Notes under the pieces: generated by a model
Databases searched by the model: none
Told to the model about the DNA's origin: nothing
What the model saw: the letters and a program-made list of their open reading frames with translations, nothing else
Shown: positions 1 through 9,238 of the stretch, one piece after another
Position numbering within the stretch: position 1 is the first letter of the stretch
Layout: every line of letters begins with the position of its first letter
Made by a program: the position numbers and the translations under genes
Assembly (NCBI GenBank): GCA_045540115.1
Contig: JAZQGR010000075.1
Location: 84,848 to 148,847 of the forward strand
Length of the DNA stretch: 64,000 nucleotides
Direction of reading: 5' to 3'
Source of the DNA: Colimorpha_A sp045540115
Lineage (GTDB): Bacteria; Bacillota; Clostridia; Oscillospirales; CAG-272

Positions 1-1349
1 TTCTTCCGATAAACGAAATATAGCGCAACGCAGAAAACGCCGATTGCGATAATTGAGAACCAGACTGTTGTGAAGTTGTCAACGTTCTTGTAATTGAGCT
101 TTTGAATTATCGCGACGAGAAGAACGAGTATTCCTCCCGTTATCGCAACGTTCTTGAAATTCGAGTGCTGAAGATTCGAGTACGCCTTGTAGGCGCAGAC
201 GAGAATGAGGAAGATGAACATGAAGCTGTAACGGTAATTGAGCCAGTTGGGCTTCTGGAAGCCGTGCCAGACCATGTCGAGAGCGTTGATATTGAAAGAG
301 AAAAGAATGATGGAAAGAAGAACGCCGTTCATCATTCTCTCGCGCCAATTAATGCGCGAGGTGATAAAGTAGATGGGAAGAAGCAGGAGCGCAATAACAC
401 CGCAGTATACAAAGGGAAGTCCCTCGGGACGAACGGTATCGTATGATCCCGGCAGAAGCTTGACAACAAAATCAAGCCAATCAAAGCGCTGTGTCCAGGA
501 AAAATCAGGCTCCGAGAAGGTGTTTTTTCCGAATCCCAGCGAGGTGTAGGCGGGGAGAATGATTATTGCCGAAATTGCTATGGCAATAGCGGAATAGATG
601 ATTATTCTTGCAAAGGACTTGAAGAAATGATTATCTTCAAGCCAGAAGTTGTTTCCGTATCTGTAAGAGCTTGCAAGGTAATAGCAGAAGAAGTAAAGCG
701 CAACGTAGATGCAGACCATGTATCCGATATAGAAGGACGTGAGCAGACACATGGATAGGGAGACGACGAAGAGCTTGAAATCACCGCGCTTGATGATCCT
801 CTCGATACCGAGAGTGACGAGCGGCAGATAAATAAGACAGTCGAACCACATCGTGTTGTTCGCCATAACAACAGCGTAACCCGAGAGGGCATAGCAAGTC
901 GAGAATATTAGGGTGTTCATAGGCGTCGTCTTATACGATTCGTTCAGATAATACGACATTGTAGCGCCCATCGATCCCGCCTTAAAGAGTATTATCAGCA
1001 AAAGCGCTTCTGTGATATTGCTGTGCGAAAAGAGCGAAACGATGAAGGAGAACGGGCTCGATACGTAATAAGCGAAAATACCCATGTATTCGCCGCCCAT
1101 AGACCTTGTCCATGAGTAAAGGAAGGAGCCGCCCTCGTGGAGCTTGTTTTTGAGATCGGCAAAGAAATTTACGTACTGACCGTTAAGGTCAAGTACGAGC
1201 ACCGAGTTATTTCCGAAGGGGAACACCTCAAGTGCAATATAGATCATCCACGTTATGATAACGGGGATTATGAATGCGAGCATAAGGAAGCTGTGTTCCT
1301 TTCTCCATTCGTTAAACCTCGTAAGATACGGTTTCAGCTTAGCTTTCAT
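1..1349 (-). CDS. YfhO-family integral membrane protein (3' end beyond the window)
   Basis: The frame is open from the window edge to an ATG at 1349, giving about 449 N-terminal residues and no stop. After a short basic N-terminus there are many hydrophobic segments separated by short loops. The order of TM helices and the loop containing FSEPDFSW followed by LLPGSYDTVRPEGLP match what I know of the YfhO family (PF09586, GT-C-fold-like polytopic proteins implicated in glycosylation of lipoteichoic acid or other surface polymers). Family assignment is by recognition, and the substrate is unknown. It is transcribed divergently from ruvC, and each direction has its own promoter in the intervening 193 bp. 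It is incomplete only because the window starts here; no frameshift is seen. Confidence 0.8.
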   Translation of the reverse strand, partial: MKAKLKPYLTRFNEWRKEHSFLMLAFIIPVIITWMIYIALEVFPFGNNSVLVLDLNGQYVNFFADLKNKLHEGGSFLYSWTRSMGGEYMGIFAYYVSSPFSFIVSLFSHSNITEALLLIILFKAGSMGATMSYYLNESYKTTPMNTLIFSTCYALSGYAVVMANNTMWFDCLIYLPLVTLGIERIIKRGDFKLFVVSLSMCLLTSFYIGYMVCIYVALYFFCYYLASSYRYGNNFWLEDNHFFKSFARIIIYSAIAIAISAIIILPAYTSLGFGKNTFSEPDFSWTQRFDWLDFVVKLLPGSYDTVRPEGLPFVYCGVIALLLLPIYFITSRINWRERMMNGVLLSIILFSFNINALDMVWHGFQKPNWLNYRYSFMFIFLILVCAYKAYSNLQHSNFKNVAITGGILVLLVAIIQKLNYKNVDNFTTVWFSIIAIGVFCVALYFVYRK

Positions 1350-1378
1350 TATTTTCCTCACAAAAAATAGTTACTGTA

Positions 1379-1407
1379 ATTATACCACATTTTTCCCGCC
1401 GTGTAAA
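1379..1407 (-). promoter_or_regulatory. sigma-70-type promoter of the YfhO-like gene
   Basis: On the minus strand, TTTACA (1402-1407) and TATAAT (1379-1384) are separated by exactly 17 bp. The -10 is preceded by TGTGG, giving an extended -10 TGn. It lies about 30 bp upstream of the ATG at 1349. Confidence 0.75.
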
Positions 1408-1462
1408 CACATTAGTATAAAATATATATTATTATAAAATTATTAATTTTTATCCCGATAAA

Positions 1463-1491
1463 TTGACTTCTTGCCCTATGTGTGGTATAAT
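1463..1491 (+). promoter_or_regulatory. sigma-70-type promoter of the ruvC operon
   Basis: TTGACT (1463-1468), a 17-bp spacer and TATAAT (1486-1491), with an extended -10 TGG at 1483-1485. The ruvC ATG follows 51 bp downstream. The 10 bp around the -10 (TGTGGTATAAT) are the same as in the divergent yfhO promoter. Confidence 0.85.
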
Positions 1492-1542
1492 AACATGAAT
1501 TATAATGCCTGAAGTGTTTGTATTCGAAAAGAGAGGCAAAAA

Positions 1543-2043
1543 ATGATTATTTTGGGTATCGACCCCGGACTTGCGATAATCGGATACGGAGTTATCGACT
1601 GTACGAAGGGTGTCTTCACGACAATTGCATACGGTGCGATAACGACACCCGCACATACGAAGGTCGAGGACCGCCTGAGCCTGATATATGACGGAATGAT
1701 GGCGCTTATTGAAAAGTACCGTCCTGCCGAGATGGCAATAGAGGAGCTTTTCTTCACGAACAATATTACGACAGGTATTTCGGTTGCCGAGGCAAGAGGT
1801 GTTGCGCTGCTTGCGGCAAAGAAAAAGGGCGTTACGATATACGAATACACGCCGCTTCAGGTCAAGCAGTCGGTCGTCGGATACGGCAAGGCGGAGAAGA
1901 AGCAGGTGCAGATGATGGTTCAGACTATTCTTAAGCTTGAAAAAATGCCGAAGCTCGACGATACCGCCGACGCGCTTGCGATAGCAATTTGTCACGCACA
2001 TACGGGCGCATCGCGAATCAAAGGTTATTATAACGTAAAATAA
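1543..2043 (+). CDS. ruvC: Crossover junction endodeoxyribonuclease RuvC
   Basis: RuvC is the dimeric Holliday-junction resolvase that nicks symmetrically across the junction during recombinational repair, working with RuvAB. The 166-residue length is normal. The RNase H-fold acidic residues are visible: Asp7 in GIDPG, Glu67/68 in AIEELFF, and the Asp cluster near 139-143 in LDDTADALA. The ATG is preceded by GAGAGG. It is the first gene of ruvC-ruvA-ruvB, with ruvA starting 10 bp after its stop, so all three are probably one transcript from the promoter at 1463-1491. Nothing in it looks degraded. Confidence 0.97.
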   Translation: MIILGIDPGLAIIGYGVIDCTKGVFTTIAYGAITTPAHTKVEDRLSLIYDGMMALIEKYRPAEMAIEELFFTNNITTGISVAEARGVALLAAKKKGVTIYEYTPLQVKQSVVGYGKAEKKQVQMMVQTILKLEKMPKLDDTADALAIAICHAHTGASRIKGYYNVK

Positions 2044-2053
2044 GGAGTAAGGT

Positions 2054-2656
2054 ATGTACTACTACATAAGCGGCGAACTCATCCTCGCCGATCCCGTAAA
2101 CGCCGTGATCGACGCGCAGGGCGTAGGATACAGAATAAATATCAGCGGAAACACACTCGGAAAGCTTGCGGGTAAAATAGGCGCGAATGTCCGTCTATAC
2201 ACGCATCTCAGCGTAAAGGAAGACGCGATGGAGCTTTTCGGCTTCTATACGCTCGAGGAGCTTGCGTCTTTCAGAATGCTGATATCGGTGTCGGGAGTCG
2301 GTGCAAAGTCGGCGATCTCGATCCTTTCGCTTATGTCTCCCGAGCGCTTTGCACAGGCAGTCGTAAACGGAGATGCCAAGGCAATAGCTAAGGCACAGGG
2401 AATCGGCTCAAAGACGGCGCAGAGAATCATTCTTGAGCTAAAGGATAAGGTCGGCAAGGAGCTTTCGCCGGATGCAGATTACGTTGGTGAAACGGTCGAA
2501 ACCGGCTCATCGTCGAGTAATATTAGCGCCGCGACCGACGGACTTCTCGTTCTTGGATATACAAGAAGCGAAGCGGCTTATGCGCTCAAGGGACTTGATC
2601 CGTCCCTTGACGTCGAGGTGCTGATAAGAAACGCACTTTCAAAGCTTATGAAGTAA
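2054..2656 (+). CDS. ruvA: Holliday junction branch migration protein RuvA
   Basis: RuvA is the tetrameric junction-binding subunit that holds four-way DNA and loads the RuvB motor. The 200 residues show an N-terminal OB-fold region (MYYYISGELI start), two helix-hairpin-helix motifs (VSGVGAKSA and AQGIGSKTA) and a C-terminal three-helix domain that contacts RuvB. An AAGGAG-type site in the short gap after ruvC drives it, and ruvB follows 12 bp after its stop. Confidence 0.97.
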   Translation: MYYYISGELILADPVNAVIDAQGVGYRINISGNTLGKLAGKIGANVRLYTHLSVKEDAMELFGFYTLEELASFRMLISVSGVGAKSAISILSLMSPERFAQAVVNGDAKAIAKAQGIGSKTAQRIILELKDKVGKELSPDADYVGETVETGSSSSNISAATDGLLVLGYTRSEAAYALKGLDPSLDVEVLIRNALSKLMK

Positions 2657-2668
2657 GGAGAAGGAATA

Positions 2669-3751
2669 ATGGCAGATTTTGATAGCGAATTTGAATACGA
2701 CTTTGAGTCGCGTATAGTTTCCTCGTCCTTCTCGGAAAACTTAGACAGAGAAAACGAGCCGACACTCCGTCCGAAAACCCTGAAAGAATATATCGGTCAG
2801 GAAAAGGCGAAGGAGCAGCTTCAGATATATATTGATGCCGCAAAGAGCCGTGGCGAGGTGCTTGACCACGTTCTGCTTTACGGCCCTCCCGGGCTCGGTA
2901 AAACGACTCTTTCGGCAATAATCGCAAACGAAATGGGTGTTAATATAAGAGTAACGTCCGGTCCCGCGATCGAAAAGGGCGGCGACCTTGTCGCGATTCT
3001 TACGAATCTCGGAGAAAACGATATTCTTTTTATCGACGAGATCCACCGCCTGCCCAAGACGGTTGAAGAAATACTCTATCCCGCGATGGAGGACTACGTT
3101 GTCGACCTCATAATCGGTAAGGGCCCCGCGGCAAGAAGCATACCGCTTTCTCTTTCAAAGTTTACCCTTATTGGTGCAACTACGAGAGCAGGACAGATCG
3201 CAACGCCGCTCCGCGACCGATTCGGCGTTGTGCTCAAGCTTGAGCTTTACACCGTGGACGAGCTTGCGACCATCGTAAAAAGAAGCGCGGGAATACTCGA
3301 TATTCCGATCGACGAATACGGCGCAAAGGAAATAGCGTCGAGAAGCCGCGGTACGCCCCGTATCGCAAACCGACTCCTGAAGCGCGTTCGTGACTTCGCA
3401 CAGGTAAAGGGAAGCGGTGTTATCGACCGCGAGATCGCCGATTACGCGCTCAACCGTCTTGAAATCGACAAGCTCGGTCTTGACGCGGTCGACAGAAGAA
3501 TGCTTGAGGTTATAATCAAGTTTTACGGCGGCGGTCCCGTCGGTCTTGACACGCTTGCCGCGACAGTCGGCGAGGAGGCAATAACGATCGAGGACGTCTA
3601 CGAGCCGTACCTGATGCAAATCGGCTTCTTAAGCCGTACACCGCGAGGCAGATGCGTAACCCGCCTCGCTTATGAGCACCTTGGTATTCCGTTCGGCAAT
3701 AATACAATAAGCGGAAACCAGCTCGATATCTTTAATACACAAGAGGACTGA
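2669..3751 (+). CDS. ruvB: Holliday junction branch migration ATPase RuvB
   Basis: RuvB is the hexameric AAA+ motor that pumps DNA through the RuvA-bound junction. Its 360 residues show Walker A GPPGLGKTT, Walker B LFIDEIHRL, sensor 1 GATTRAG, and the C-terminal winged helix ending with GRCVTRLAYEHLG. The N-terminus before LRPKTLKEYIGQ is about 15-20 residues longer and more acidic than in many homologues. The start is supported by GGAGAAGG just upstream. It ends the ruvCAB cluster, and the methyltransferase gene begins 3 bp after its stop. Confidence 0.97.
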   Translation: MADFDSEFEYDFESRIVSSSFSENLDRENEPTLRPKTLKEYIGQEKAKEQLQIYIDAAKSRGEVLDHVLLYGPPGLGKTTLSAIIANEMGVNIRVTSGPAIEKGGDLVAILTNLGENDILFIDEIHRLPKTVEEILYPAMEDYVVDLIIGKGPAARSIPLSLSKFTLIGATTRAGQIATPLRDRFGVVLKLELYTVDELATIVKRSAGILDIPIDEYGAKEIASRSRGTPRIANRLLKRVRDFAQVKGSGVIDREIADYALNRLEIDKLGLDAVDRRMLEVIIKFYGGGPVGLDTLAATVGEEAITIEDVYEPYLMQIGFLSRTPRGRCVTRLAYEHLGIPFGNNTISGNQLDIFNTQED

Positions 3752-3754
3752 AAT

Positions 3755-4615
3755 ATGTGGTCAGCTGACAACTGGAAGGATTATTCTCTTCTTGACTGCT
3801 CCGACGGATGCCGTCTTGAAAAGTGGGGAGACTATACCCTGATACGCCCCGATCCGCAGGTGATCTGGAAGAATTGCCGCGCACACGCGTCGTGGAAAAA
3901 TGCAGATGCAGTATATAACCGTTCAAAGAGCGGCGGCGGAAGCTGGAATGAAAACAAGCTTCCCGAGGAATGGAAGATTAATTATCGCGATCTTACGTTT
4001 TCAATAAAGCCTATGGGCTTCAAGCACACAGGACTTTTCCCAGAGCAGGCGGTAAACTGGGACTGGTTCTCAGATCTCATCAAGAGCGCGAACCGTCCTA
4101 TAAAGGTCCTTAATCTCTTCGCGTACACGGGCGGAGCGACCGTCGCGGCGGCAAAGGCAGGCGCATCGGTCTGCCACGTTGACGCTTCAAAGGGAATGGT
4201 GCAGAGAGCCAAGGAAAATGCGGCGCTCAGCGGTCTATCCGACGCGCCGATCAGATATATAGTCGATGACTGCTTCAAATTCTGCGAAAGAGAAAAAAGA
4301 AGACGCAATACCTACGACGCAATAATAATGGATCCTCCCTCCTACGGACGCGGACCGAATGGCGAAAAATGGACGCTTGAGGATAATATCGACAGCTTCG
4401 TAGCTCTCGCTTCGACACTCCTTTCCGATAACCCGCTATTCTTCTTGCTCAATTCCTACACAACGGGACTTTCGGCTTCGACGATGGGATATATTGTCGG
4501 CAAAAATATAATACCTAAGCACGGCGGAAAGGTCGTCTCCGACGAGATAGGTCTCCCCGTAAAGCAAACAGGCTGGTCGCTTCCTTGCGGAGCGTCCTCG
4601 AGATGGACTAAATAA
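3755..4615 (+). CDS. Class I SAM-dependent methyltransferase, RlmI/RsmL-like
   Basis: The 286 residues match the SAM-dependent methyltransferase family related to 23S rRNA m5C methyltransferases (PF10672-like). There is a SAM-binding motif I, VLNLFAYTGGATVAAAKAGA (about residue 115), an acidic motif II (CHVDASKGMV), and the substrate-handling DPPSYGRGP. The N-terminal PUA-like domain of full-length RlmI is absent, so the target RNA cannot be assigned. It starts 3 bp after ruvB with a GAGGA site inside the ruvB end, so it is co-transcribed with ruvCAB. The specific target is an inference. Confidence 0.85.
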   Translation: MWSADNWKDYSLLDCSDGCRLEKWGDYTLIRPDPQVIWKNCRAHASWKNADAVYNRSKSGGGSWNENKLPEEWKINYRDLTFSIKPMGFKHTGLFPEQAVNWDWFSDLIKSANRPIKVLNLFAYTGGATVAAAKAGASVCHVDASKGMVQRAKENAALSGLSDAPIRYIVDDCFKFCEREKRRRNTYDAIIMDPPSYGRGPNGEKWTLEDNIDSFVALASTLLSDNPLFFLLNSYTTGLSASTMGYIVGKNIIPKHGGKVVSDEIGLPVKQTGWSLPCGASSRWTK

Positions 4616-4632
4616 TTATTAAAGGATTTAAA

Positions 4633-5496
4633 ATGTCAGTACCTTTTATTAAGGTTGAAGATCTGATCTTCACCTACGATGACGAAGACAATATAGACAA
4701 GCACTACGTGCTTAAAAACCTGTCCCTTGAAATAGAAAAGGGATCATTTGTCTGCGTCCTCGGACATAACGGCTCGGGCAAGAGTACTTTTGCCAAGCTT
4801 TTGAATATGATACTCACCCCCGACAGCGGAAAAATATATATAGACGGCTTAGATATAACCGATCCGGATATGACCGAAAACGAGCTTTTCGAGATAAGAA
4901 GAAAGATCGGAATGGTCTTTCAGAACCCCGATAATCAGCTTGTGGCAACCATCGTCGAGGAGGACGTGGCATTTGGTCCCGAAAACCTCGGGATAGAGCC
5001 ATTGGAAATAAGGCGCCGCGTCGATAAGGCTCTTGAAACCGTTGGTATGTCGGAGTATGCAACTCACGCGCCTCACCGCCTTTCCGGAGGACAGAAGCAA
5101 AGAGTCGCTATTGCAGGAATCATCGCGATGGAGCCGGAGTGTATTATCTTCGACGAATCGACTGCAATGCTTGATCCGCAGGGAAGAAAAGAGGTTATGA
5201 ATACGATTTCGAAGCTCAATTCGGAGCAGGGAATTACCGTAATTCATATAACTCATAATATGGACGAAGCAGTCAAGGCAGACCGTGTTGTCGTCATAAA
5301 CGAGGGCGAGGTATTCCTTGACGGCACTCCGAAAGAGGTCTTTTCAAACGTAAGTAAGCTTCGACAGGCAGGTCTTGACGTTCCGCAGGTAACGGAGCTG
5401 TTTTACGATCTGTCGATGAACGGCGTCGTTCTTCCTTCCGATATTCTCTCAGAAGAGGAGGGAGCGGAAATTCTTTCCGCAATAATGAGGAAATGA
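4633..5496 (+). CDS. ecfA1: ECF transporter ATPase EcfA1
   Basis: This is one of the two ATPases of the energy-coupling factor module that powers vitamin or metal uptake with exchangeable S components. It shows Walker A GHNGSGKST, Q-loop FQNPDNQLV, signature LSGGQKQRVAIAG and Walker B IIFDESTAMLD, where Ser replaces the Pro usual after DE. The C-terminal EcfA extension is present (287 aa in all). RBS AAAGGA is at the start. It overlaps ecfA2 by 4 bp (ATGA). Confidence 0.95.
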   Translation: MSVPFIKVEDLIFTYDDEDNIDKHYVLKNLSLEIEKGSFVCVLGHNGSGKSTFAKLLNMILTPDSGKIYIDGLDITDPDMTENELFEIRRKIGMVFQNPDNQLVATIVEEDVAFGPENLGIEPLEIRRRVDKALETVGMSEYATHAPHRLSGGQKQRVAIAGIIAMEPECIIFDESTAMLDPQGRKEVMNTISKLNSEQGITVIHITHNMDEAVKADRVVVINEGEVFLDGTPKEVFSNVSKLRQAGLDVPQVTELFYDLSMNGVVLPSDILSEEEGAEILSAIMRK

Positions 5497-6356
5497 CAAA
5501 GCTTAAGCTCGTAGATGTAAACTATACGTACAGCGAAGGCACCCCCTTCCGTAAGGATGCACTGCGCAATATTAATATCGAAATTGAAAACAACTGTATA
5601 ACAGGACTTATCGGTCATACGGGATGCGGTAAATCAACACTCGTTCAGCTTTTGAACGGGCTTCTTTTCCCAACCTCGGGCGAGGTTATCTTCGACGGAA
5701 AAAATATCGGCGAAAAGGGATATGATCTCAGGACTCTGCGCCATAAGGTCGGGCTTGTGTTCCAATATCCGGAGTATCAGCTCTTTGAGGATACCGTATA
5801 CGAGGATATCGCCTTCGGTCCCAAGAATATGGGGCTTGATAAGGACGAGGTCGACCGCCGTATAAGAGAAGCGGCGCTCTTTGTAGGACTTGAAGAAAGA
5901 TATCTTGAGGTATCGCCCTTTGATCTTTCGGGCGGACAGAAAAGACGCGCGGCTATTGCGGGAATAATGGCTATGGATCCCGACGTGCTCATTCTTGATG
6001 AGCCTGCGGCAGGTCTTGATCCCGTCGGACGCGAGGAAATACTCGGCGGTATATATTCTTATCAAAGAAAGAGAAAAAATGCGGTCGTCATAGTCAGCCA
6101 CAGTATGGAGGATATGGCACGATATTCCGATAAGCTGATTGTTATGAACGGCGGAGAGATATTCATGCATGGAAATTGCCGTGAGGTCTTCTCGCAGTCG
6201 GATAAGCTTATGTCTGTCGGACTTGACGTTCCTCAGATAACGAAGTTTATGCGCGCCCTGAAAAATAGGGGCGTAGACGTCAGAACCGATATATTCACGG
6301 TCGATGAGGCTAAAGCCGAGATCCTTTTAAAGATGGGAGGACGCGGCAATGCTTAA
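5493..6356 (+). CDS. ecfA2: ECF transporter ATPase EcfA2
   Basis: This is the second ATPase of the ECF module, also 287 residues. Walker A is GHTGCGKST, Q-loop FQYPEYQLF, signature LSGGQKRRAAIAG and Walker B LILDEPAAGLD. EcfA1-EcfA2 heterodimers with EcfT form the universal group II module. The ATG overlaps the ecfA1 stop (ATGA, 5493-5496), and its 3' end overlaps ecfT by 8 bp, indicating translational coupling. No S-component gene is next to it. Confidence 0.95.
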   Translation: MTKLKLVDVNYTYSEGTPFRKDALRNINIEIENNCITGLIGHTGCGKSTLVQLLNGLLFPTSGEVIFDGKNIGEKGYDLRTLRHKVGLVFQYPEYQLFEDTVYEDIAFGPKNMGLDKDEVDRRIREAALFVGLEERYLEVSPFDLSGGQKRRAAIAGIMAMDPDVLILDEPAAGLDPVGREEILGGIYSYQRKRKNAVVIVSHSMEDMARYSDKLIVMNGGEIFMHGNCREVFSQSDKLMSVGLDVPQITKFMRALKNRGVDVRTDIFTVDEAKAEILLKMGGRGNA

Positions 6357-7170
6357 AGATATTACACTCGGACAGTATTTCCCGGGAAAATCGGTTCTTC
6401 ACAGAATAGATCCAAGAACTAAAATAATATCGGCGCTTCTGTATATTGTGGCAGTTTTCTTATGTCAGTCGATAACATCCTTTATAATCCTTCTTGCTAT
6501 TACCCTTGTGATGATAGTAATTTCGGGAGTTCCCCTCAAGATAATTGTAAAGGGACTGAAGCCACTGATATTCATACTCGCCTTCACGACGATATACAAC
6601 GTGTTTTTCTATACAGGAGACACGGTCCTTCTGCATTGGAAATTCATTAAGATATATCTTGAGGGTGTGGTATTTGCTGTTGTTATGGGACTGAGGATAA
6701 TTTGTCTTTTGACGGGAAGCTCGGTGCTACTTACCTATACGACCTCCCCGATCATGCTGACGGATGGAATCGAGCGTCTGCTTTCTCCGCTCAATAAGAT
6801 AAAGGCACCGGTGCACGAGTTTGCTATGATGATGTCGATAGCGCTCCGCTTTATCCCGACACTCGTTGAGGAGACGGATAAGATCATGAGTGCACAAAAG
6901 GCAAGAGGCGCGGACTTTAGTTCAGGCGGACTTATCAAGCGCGCAAAAGCACTTATCCCCGTGCTTGTTCCCCTATTTATCTCGGCTTTCCGCCGTGCAA
7001 GCGACCTCGCAGTCGCAATGGAGTGCCGCTGTTACCGCGGTGGTAGCGGAAGAACGAGAATGACCAAGACTCATTTTGGCATTTCCGATGCAATCATTTT
7101 CATGGCAACCATTCTTCTCGGAACGGTAATAGTTCTTTCAAACATCTATTTCCCGATATGGGTGATATAA
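6349..7170 (+). CDS. ecfT: ECF transporter transmembrane protein EcfT
   Basis: The 273-residue membrane scaffold links S components to the EcfA ATPases. It has several hydrophobic helices. The cytoplasmic coupling helices carry the two Ala-Arg-Gly-type signatures expected for EcfT, here AQKARGADF (about residue 185) and ECRCYRGG (about residue 224). Translation is probably coupled to ecfA2 through the overlap, with GGAGG at 6336-6340. It is the last gene of the ECF set; truA follows 11 bp later. Confidence 0.95.
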   Translation: MLKDITLGQYFPGKSVLHRIDPRTKIISALLYIVAVFLCQSITSFIILLAITLVMIVISGVPLKIIVKGLKPLIFILAFTTIYNVFFYTGDTVLLHWKFIKIYLEGVVFAVVMGLRIICLLTGSSVLLTYTTSPIMLTDGIERLLSPLNKIKAPVHEFAMMMSIALRFIPTLVEETDKIMSAQKARGADFSSGGLIKRAKALIPVLVPLFISAFRRASDLAVAMECRCYRGGSGRTRMTKTHFGISDAIIFMATILLGTVIVLSNIYFPIWVI

Positions 7171-7181
7171 GGTAGACGGCT

Positions 7182-7916
7182 GTGAAATATCTGATTACCA
7201 TCTCATATAACGGCAGCGGCTACTGCGGTTATCAGAAGCAGAAAAACGGCGTTTCAGTCCAGGAAAAGCTGACCGAAGCGGCAACTGCGCTTTTTGGAGA
7301 GGGCACAAAGATCACAGGTTGCTCGCGAACAGACAGTGGAGTTCACGCCGTCGTTTTCAAGGCAACGCTTGAAAACGAAAGCGCGTCTATGAAGCCCGAG
7401 AAGCTTCCTGCAGCAATGAATGCGCATCTTCCGCCCGATATTTCGGTAAGAAATGCGTCTGAAGCCGGTGCTGACTTTCATCCGCGCTATTCGGTCAAGG
7501 AAAAGGAATACAGATATATTATCTGTAACGCATCTACGCGGGATCCGTTCAGCGAGGGAAGAGCGTACTTTTTCCCGAAAAAGCTTGATGCTGAAATAAT
7601 GAACGAAGCCGCGCAGTATCTTGTCGGAAAGCATGATTTCAGGGCGTTTATGGCTTCAGGCTCAAAAATTGAAGACACCGTAAGAGAAATATATTCCTGT
7701 ACTGTCACAAGGAACGGTGATAACATAACCGTCGCGGTGCGCGGAAACGGATTTCTCTACAATATGGTCAGGATTATTGTCGGAACGCTGATAGCGGTAT
7801 CCGAGGGAAAAATTGATAAAAACGATATTACAAAAATAATTGAGAGTACAGACCGTAAGAATGCAGGTCCGACTGCTCCCGCACAGGGACTGTTTCTCTA
7901 CGACGTAAAGTATTGA
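7182..7916 (+). CDS. truA: tRNA pseudouridine(38-40) synthase TruA
   Basis: TruA isomerises uridines 38-40 in the tRNA anticodon stem. The catalytic Asp lies in CSRTDSGVHA (about residue 52), and the conserved YRYIICN and GNGFLYNMVRIIVGTL motifs follow; 244 residues is standard. The start is GTG at 7182 with a poor ribosome binding site, so it may depend on read-through coupling from ecfT. Proximity of truA to ecfA1A2T is common in Firmicutes. Confidence 0.96.
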   Translation: MKYLITISYNGSGYCGYQKQKNGVSVQEKLTEAATALFGEGTKITGCSRTDSGVHAVVFKATLENESASMKPEKLPAAMNAHLPPDISVRNASEAGADFHPRYSVKEKEYRYIICNASTRDPFSEGRAYFFPKKLDAEIMNEAAQYLVGKHDFRAFMASGSKIEDTVREIYSCTVTRNGDNITVAVRGNGFLYNMVRIIVGTLIAVSEGKIDKNDITKIIESTDRKNAGPTAPAQGLFLYDVKY

Positions 7917-7930
7917 GAAAGGAGGCAAAA

Positions 7931-9217
7931 ATGGAGGATAAAAATAAGTCAAACCTTCCCAAAGAGGCTGAAGATAAACAAAAGACCGGCTACAAGCTTA
8001 TCAAAAAGAGAAGCTCGGTCGTAATGCCTAAGGCTAAATACGACGGTGCGTTTGAAAAGGAAAACCCGTATTATATTAAGATCGCGAACAAATACGCGAT
8101 ACTTAAATACGTATCTATCCTTCTGACCTTCGTTTTTGCCATAACAATGCTCACGGCGTACAGTTCTGACATAACGCCGGAGAATTTTCAATATTTATTA
8201 AAGGACCTTGATATTACGGGAGTCCTTTCGGGCAGTAAATTTGACTCGGTCATTTATAACGGTGGCTCAACCTCATCTTTCGGCATATACCGCGGAGAGC
8301 TTGCCGTAATAAACGCGGGTTCAACGATGCTCTATAAGCCGTCGGGCGCGCTGTCGTATAACGACTCGAATAAATTCTATAATCCTCGGCTCGTGATTTC
8401 TGATAAATATATGCTGATATACGACAGAGGAGACACGACTCATACCTATTCGGTACATAACTCCTTTGCAAAGCTTCACGAGGAGCGATTCGATTATCCT
8501 ATTACGCTTGCCGATATGTCGGATAAGGGAAGCTATGCCGTCGTCACACGTGATGACAGCTTCAGAAGCATCGTATACGTATACGACGAGAACTTTAACT
8601 TGAAAAACACAGTACGTAAGGACAAATACGTCCTTTCAGTCAGCATGAGCGACACGGGGAACAAGCTTGCCATTGCCTCGGTATACGACAAGGACGGCGC
8701 ATTTGAAAGCGAGCTGATAGTTCTCGGTATATCAAGCGAAAAGCCTGATTTCACGGTTAATGAAGCGGGGAAAATACCGCTCAAAAGCGAGTGGCTGAGT
8801 AACGGCGATATCGCGGTCATTTATTCCGACTGCGTAATGATTTATTCACCGAATGGCGAAAAGCGTGCAACGCTTGATCTTAGCGGTCTGTCATCGCATA
8901 ATCTCGAGATTAATTCCTCAATGATCGTTTCGGTGTATAATACGACGGTCCTCGGTTACGATAAAACGGTAAACGTATACGATGTCAATGCCGAGCTTAT
9001 AATGACTGCCTCAATTGAGGGAGAGCTTATCAGGATCCTTCCGGGAGATGAAAAGGTCTGTCTGCTTTTTGAGGACAGAGCCGTGCTGATAGACGTGCTC
9101 TCAAAAACTGTAAAGGAAACGCCCGTAAAGCCGAATGCGAAGGATATTGCCTTCTATGAGGACACGGTGATCGTGTGTTACTCCGGCGGTGCCGAACCGC
9201 TTGACTTCGGCAAATAG
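7931..9217 (+). CDS. DUF5711-like membrane-anchored protein of unknown function
   Basis: The 428 residues have a highly charged cytoplasmic N-terminus (about 45 residues), one TM segment near residues 48-66, then a long extracellular part rich in short beta-strand-like repeats with aromatic/Asp patterns. This suggests a beta-propeller. I recognise it as DUF5711-like, a family seen in Clostridia; function unknown. I chose the ATG at 7931 because it has a perfect GAAAGGAGG at 7917-7925, rather than the in-frame TTG at 7913 overlapping truA. It precedes a CvpA-like gene and may be part of a cell-envelope pair with it. Confidence 0.7.
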   Translation: MEDKNKSNLPKEAEDKQKTGYKLIKKRSSVVMPKAKYDGAFEKENPYYIKIANKYAILKYVSILLTFVFAITMLTAYSSDITPENFQYLLKDLDITGVLSGSKFDSVIYNGGSTSSFGIYRGELAVINAGSTMLYKPSGALSYNDSNKFYNPRLVISDKYMLIYDRGDTTHTYSVHNSFAKLHEERFDYPITLADMSDKGSYAVVTRDDSFRSIVYVYDENFNLKNTVRKDKYVLSVSMSDTGNKLAIASVYDKDGAFESELIVLGISSEKPDFTVNEAGKIPLKSEWLSNGDIAVIYSDCVMIYSPNGEKRATLDLSGLSSHNLEINSSMIVSVYNTTVLGYDKTVNVYDVNAELIMTASIEGELIRILPGDEKVCLLFEDRAVLIDVLSKTVKETPVKPNAKDIAFYEDTVIVCYSGGAEPLDFGK

Positions 9218-9238
9218 TAGTTTTCATGAGGTATAGAA